From Chryseobacterium sp. H1D6B (GTDB taxonomy: Bacteria > Bacteroidota > Bacteroidia > Flavobacteriales > Weeksellaceae): a stretch of DNA of 64,000 nucleotides. The position numbers and the translations under genes are program-made. Shown here in pieces: positions 61,092-64,000 of this stretch. The notes under the pieces are model-generated. The model was not told where the DNA came from. It ran no database searches and saw only the letters and a list, made by a program, of their open reading frames with translations. The stretch's first letter is position 1. Each line of letters begins with the position of its first letter. Location of the stretch: NCBI RefSeq assembly GCF_029892445.1, contig NZ_JARXVJ010000001.1, forward strand, positions 1,612,001-1,676,000, in the 5' to 3' direction.

Positions 61092-62063
61092 ATGACACCT
61101 CAATCAGCAATGATCCCTTGGCAGGATCGTCCGGCAGATAGTCACGATACGATGTGGCGGTTCTCCGAAAATCCAATTATCAACAGATATGCAATACCTA
61201 CATCAAACAGTATATTTAATAGTGCTGTAGTTCCTTTTGGAGATGGGTTTGCGGGAGTTTTCAGATGTGATAATAAAGCGGTGCAGATGAATATTTTTGC
61301 AGGCTTTAGTCCAGATGGTATTCATTGGGATATCAATCACGATCCGATTGAAATGCAGGCCGGAAACACTGAAATGATTGAATCTGACTATAAATATGAT
61401 CCTCGTGTCGCGTTTATAGAAGACCGCTATTGGATTACATGGTGCAACGGATATAATGGTCCTACAATAGGGATAGGGTATACTTTTGATTTTAAAGAAT
61501 TTTTCCAGTGCGAAAATGCTTTTCTGCCGTTTAATAGAAACGGAGTACTTTTCCCTGAGAAGATCAACGGAAAGTATGCCATGCTGAGCCGTCCAAGTGA
61601 CAATGGACATACTCCTTTTGGAGACATCTATATCAGCTATAGTCCGGATATGAAATACTGGGGTGAACACCGATGCGTGATGAAAGTGGCCTCTTTTGAA
61701 GATAGCGCATGGCAGTGTACCAAGATAGGAGGAGGTCCGGTTCCGATAAAAACGGCTGAAGGGTGGCTGCTTTTCTATCATGGGGTAATCAATACATGCA
61801 ATGGTTTCCGGTATTCAATGGGAGCAGCGCTGCTTGACCTTGAAGACCCTTCAAAAGTGCTGTATAGAACAAAACCTTATTTACTGGCGCCGGCAGCACT
61901 GTACGAGCTTACAGGAGATGTTCCCAATGTGATTTTCCCTTGTGCCGCATTGTCAGAAGGAGATAAAGTTACTGTATATTATGGAGCAGCCGATACCGTG
62001 GTTTCTATTGCCTTTGGATATATTTCAGAAATTATTGATTTTATGAAAAATAATTCTATTTAA
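61092..62063 (+). CDS. GH130-family mannoside phosphorylase
   Basis: 323 residues, leaderless, cytoplasmic. The family's catalytic region is visible in [20 protein letters not shown] (D of YDPR), followed by [14 protein letters not shown] [29 protein letters not shown], and FYHG. GH130 enzymes phosphorolyse beta-1,4-mannosides to mannose-1-phosphate. Members beside SusC/D and GH92 genes act on mannosyl-N-acetylglucosamine from N-glycans; that specificity is inferred from context. It follows the MFS gene by 41 bp. Confidence 0.9.
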   Translation: MTPQSAMIPWQDRPADSHDTMWRFSENPIINRYAIPTSNSIFNSAVVPFGDGFAGVFRCDNKAVQMNIFAGFSPDGIHWDINHDPIEMQAGNTEMIESDYKYDPRVAFIEDRYWITWCNGYNGPTIGIGYTFDFKEFFQCENAFLPFNRNGVLFPEKINGKYAMLSRPSDNGHTPFGDIYISYSPDMKYWGEHRCVMKVASFEDSAWQCTKIGGGPVPIKTAEGWLLFYHGVINTCNGFRYSMGAALLDLEDPSKVLYRTKPYLLAPAALYELTGDVPNVIFPCAALSEGDKVTVYYGAADTVVSIAFGYISEIIDFMKNNSI

Positions 62064-62162
62064 ATGAGGGTAAAACCGTAATGAAAAGATTCATTTTCTC
62101 GCTTTTAAAATAAAATTTTCATTTTTTTGTGTTTTCTTAAAAATGTTCAAGATCTCTCTACT

Positions 62163-64000
62163 ATGAAAAAAAACCTGCTTATCTATTTTTTTATTACCCT
62201 GCTTTCTCATGCCGGAAATGCGCAGCAGCGTAAAAACGATGTTCTTTCCTGGGTAGATCCGTTTATCGGAACCGGAGGCCACGGCCACACATTTCCAGGA
62301 GCAACAACACCATTCGGGATGATACAGCTCAGCCCGGATCAGAATACAAAAAGTGGTGACTGGGACTGGTGTTCTGGCTATCATTACAGCAGTAAAACCA
62401 TCATGGGATTCAGTCATAACCATCTTAGCGGAACTGGCTGGGCAGATCTTGGAGATATTTTGGTAATGCCTACCACTGGAGAAATAAAAATGCTTCCAGG
62501 ATCAGAAGACAAACCTGAAACGGGTTATCGTTCTAAATTCAGCCATGAAAGAGAAACCGCATCACCAGGATATTATTCTGTAATGCTGGACAGCTATGGG
62601 ATAAAAGCTGAATTAACGGCTTCTCCAAGAGTAGGATTTCATAAATATACATTTCCAAAGAGTGAAGAATCTAACATCATCATCGATCCAACCAATAAAA
62701 TCTTCGGAAATATTTATCATACGCTGGTAAGAATAGAAGGCAGTAATAAGATCTCGGGATATTGTTATAGTAATGGATGGGGAGGTAAAAGATTTGCTTA
62801 TTTCGTGATGGAGTTTTCAAAACCTTTTAAGTCTTACGGAACCTATTCAGAAGGAAAAATAAAAGATAATGAAAAATTTGCCCTTGCTAAAGATGCAAAA
62901 GCATATGTGAGATTTTCTACCGAACAGAATGAAAGCATCGAAGTAAAAGTTTCTTTATCTCCGGTCAGTATCGAAGGAGCACAGGAGAATTTTGATACGG
63001 AAGCTAAAAATGTTGATTTTGCTGAAGCTAAAGAAAAAGCACAAAATACATGGAGAGCACTTATCAATAGATTCCAGGTAACGGGCGGAACGGATGATCA
63101 GAGAAAAATTTTTTATACAGGGGTTTATCATACTTTCATCGCGCCGAACCTTTATATGGACACCAATGGAGATTATGTTGCGGCTCAAGAAAATATGAAC
63201 ACCAAATGGTTTACAAATTATAGTACGTATTCTTATTGGGACGGCTTTAGGGCGACACATCCTCTGCTGACCATTATGGATCAGAAACATACTAAGGAAT
63301 TCGCAAATTCTTTAATCAGCAGATATACAGACCGAAAAGACCATATGCCTATCTGGGAACTTTGCGGATATGATAACTTCTGTATGCTTGGATATCACAG
63401 TGTATCCGTCATTTGGGATGCCATTTCTAAAGGAGTACCCGGAATTGATTATGAGAAAGCATTCGCTGCGATGAAAGATGCTTCTTTAACAGATAAAATG
63501 AGCAGCAGTGATGGAGGCGGCGGTCTCAATGATTATATCAAACTGGGTTATACACCATCAGAAAATGGAGCTTCAGTTTCCGCTACCCTGGAATATGCTT
63601 ACGACGACTGGTGTATTCAGCAGCTTGCAGAAAAGCTGGGTAGAAAAGAAGATGCCGAAGTTTATAAGAAACGTTCCATGAACTTCCTTAATACTTTCAA
63701 CAAAGAAAACAACCACTTTTGGCCAAAGCAAAAAAATGGTCAGTTCCTGTCTGATTTTCCTTTGAACGACTGGAAAAAGCTCCAGCCGCATTGGGTTTCA
63801 GGAAATGTCTGGGCCTATGACTTCTTTGTTCCTCATCAGATTGATGAAATGATCAGGCTGTACGGCGGAAAAAAAGGATTTGAAGAAAAACTAGATAAAA
63901 CTTTTACCGAAGCTCTTAAAATGGAGGGTGAGCAGCATGTTGATATTTCTGGTTTTATTGGGTCATTAGGATTTGGAGACGAACCTGGACATCATGTTCC
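62163..64000 (+). CDS. GH92 alpha-mannosidase, N-terminal 80% (runs off right edge)
   Basis: About 613 residues are present. Signal peptide (MKKNLLIYFFITLLSHAGNA). GH92 features: VDPFIGTGGHGHTFPGATTP, GFSHNHLSGTG, and near the end GSLGFGDEPGHH, the start of the family's conserved catalytic-domain motif. GH92 enzymes are calcium-dependent exo-alpha-mannosidases acting in the periplasm or at the surface, removing terminal mannoses from high-mannose N-glycans. The 100-bp gap after GH130 holds no terminator. The C-terminus lies outside the window. Confidence 0.93.
   Translation, partial: MKKNLLIYFFITLLSHAGNAQQRKNDVLSWVDPFIGTGGHGHTFPGATTPFGMIQLSPDQNTKSGDWDWCSGYHYSSKTIMGFSHNHLSGTGWADLGDILVMPTTGEIKMLPGSEDKPETGYRSKFSHERETASPGYYSVMLDSYGIKAELTASPRVGFHKYTFPKSEESNIIIDPTNKIFGNIYHTLVRIEGSNKISGYCYSNGWGGKRFAYFVMEFSKPFKSYGTYSEGKIKDNEKFALAKDAKAYVRFSTEQNESIEVKVSLSPVSIEGAQENFDTEAKNVDFAEAKEKAQNTWRALINRFQVTGGTDDQRKIFYTGVYHTFIAPNLYMDTNGDYVAAQENMNTKWFTNYSTYSYWDGFRATHPLLTIMDQKHTKEFANSLISRYTDRKDHMPIWELCGYDNFCMLGYHSVSVIWDAISKGVPGIDYEKAFAAMKDASLTDKMSSSDGGGGLNDYIKLGYTPSENGASVSATLEYAYDDWCIQQLAEKLGRKEDAEVYKKRSMNFLNTFNKENNHFWPKQKNGQFLSDFPLNDWKKLQPHWVSGNVWAYDFFVPHQIDEMIRLYGGKKGFEEKLDKTFTEALKMEGEQHVDISGFIGSLGFGDEPGHHV

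Overview
The window looks like a chromosome segment of a Flavobacteriia species, most likely Chryseobacterium or a close Weeksellaceae relative. Support comes from low G+C, many start-proximal promoters of the Bacteroidota type (-7 element TAnnTTTG), a SusC/SusD pair, type III glutamine synthetase, GlyRS of the eukaryote-like type, and Cys-rich GG-leader peptides. I had no database access; family names come from recognised motifs.

Layout. 1-11 kb is mostly housekeeping: glnN (partial), a DUF6909-like nucleosidase-fold protein, a DinB-like protein, a secreted M1 aminopeptidase, coaX, a GNAT enzyme, two short double-glycine-leader peptides, tadA, a TonB-C protein and a WYL-domain regulator. 11-32.9 kb is a minus-strand accessory island: a metzincin, two giant paralogous proteins (1234 and 1362 aa), three proteins sharing one N-terminal docking module (two with BspA-like leucine-rich repeats, one fibre-like), a deaminase-type toxin with an SMI1/KNR4 immunity-like protein, a minimal nucleotidyltransferase, DUF2589-type proteins, a patatin phospholipase and an M15 peptidoglycan peptidase. 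None of the main products has a signal peptide.

The key observation is that the WYL gene and seven other promoters in this island (plus one duplicated copy) carry the same 15-bp dyad, consensus CGWCAAAACTTGWCG, placed exactly 11 nt from a TAnnTTTG -7 element. This defines one co-regulated locus. I infer that the WYL protein is autoregulated and controls a toxin/adhesin/lysis system that I do not recognise as any described machine. No sheath, tube or baseplate genes are visible.

33.0-39.1 kb is an insertion of about 6.1 kb between two 296-bp direct repeats (7 mismatches by my count). The repeats duplicate the intergenic region between the M15 gene and umuC, with the two gene starts. It carries a TPR/transmembrane/AraC regulator, secreted 'VGIGT' and FISUMP-type proteins and gene remnants.

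39.4-53.5 kb is again mostly core: umuC, a serine hydrolase, glyS, DUF445, msrB, an L,D-transpeptidase-like protein, a cupin, a TetR-controlled fabF/thioesterase/thiolase operon, an OsmC protein and an AraC regulator. 53.7-64 kb is a glycan-utilisation locus (AraC regulator, SusC, SusD, MFS transporter, GH130, GH92 partial) whose enzyme pair suggests degradation of N-glycans or mannosides.
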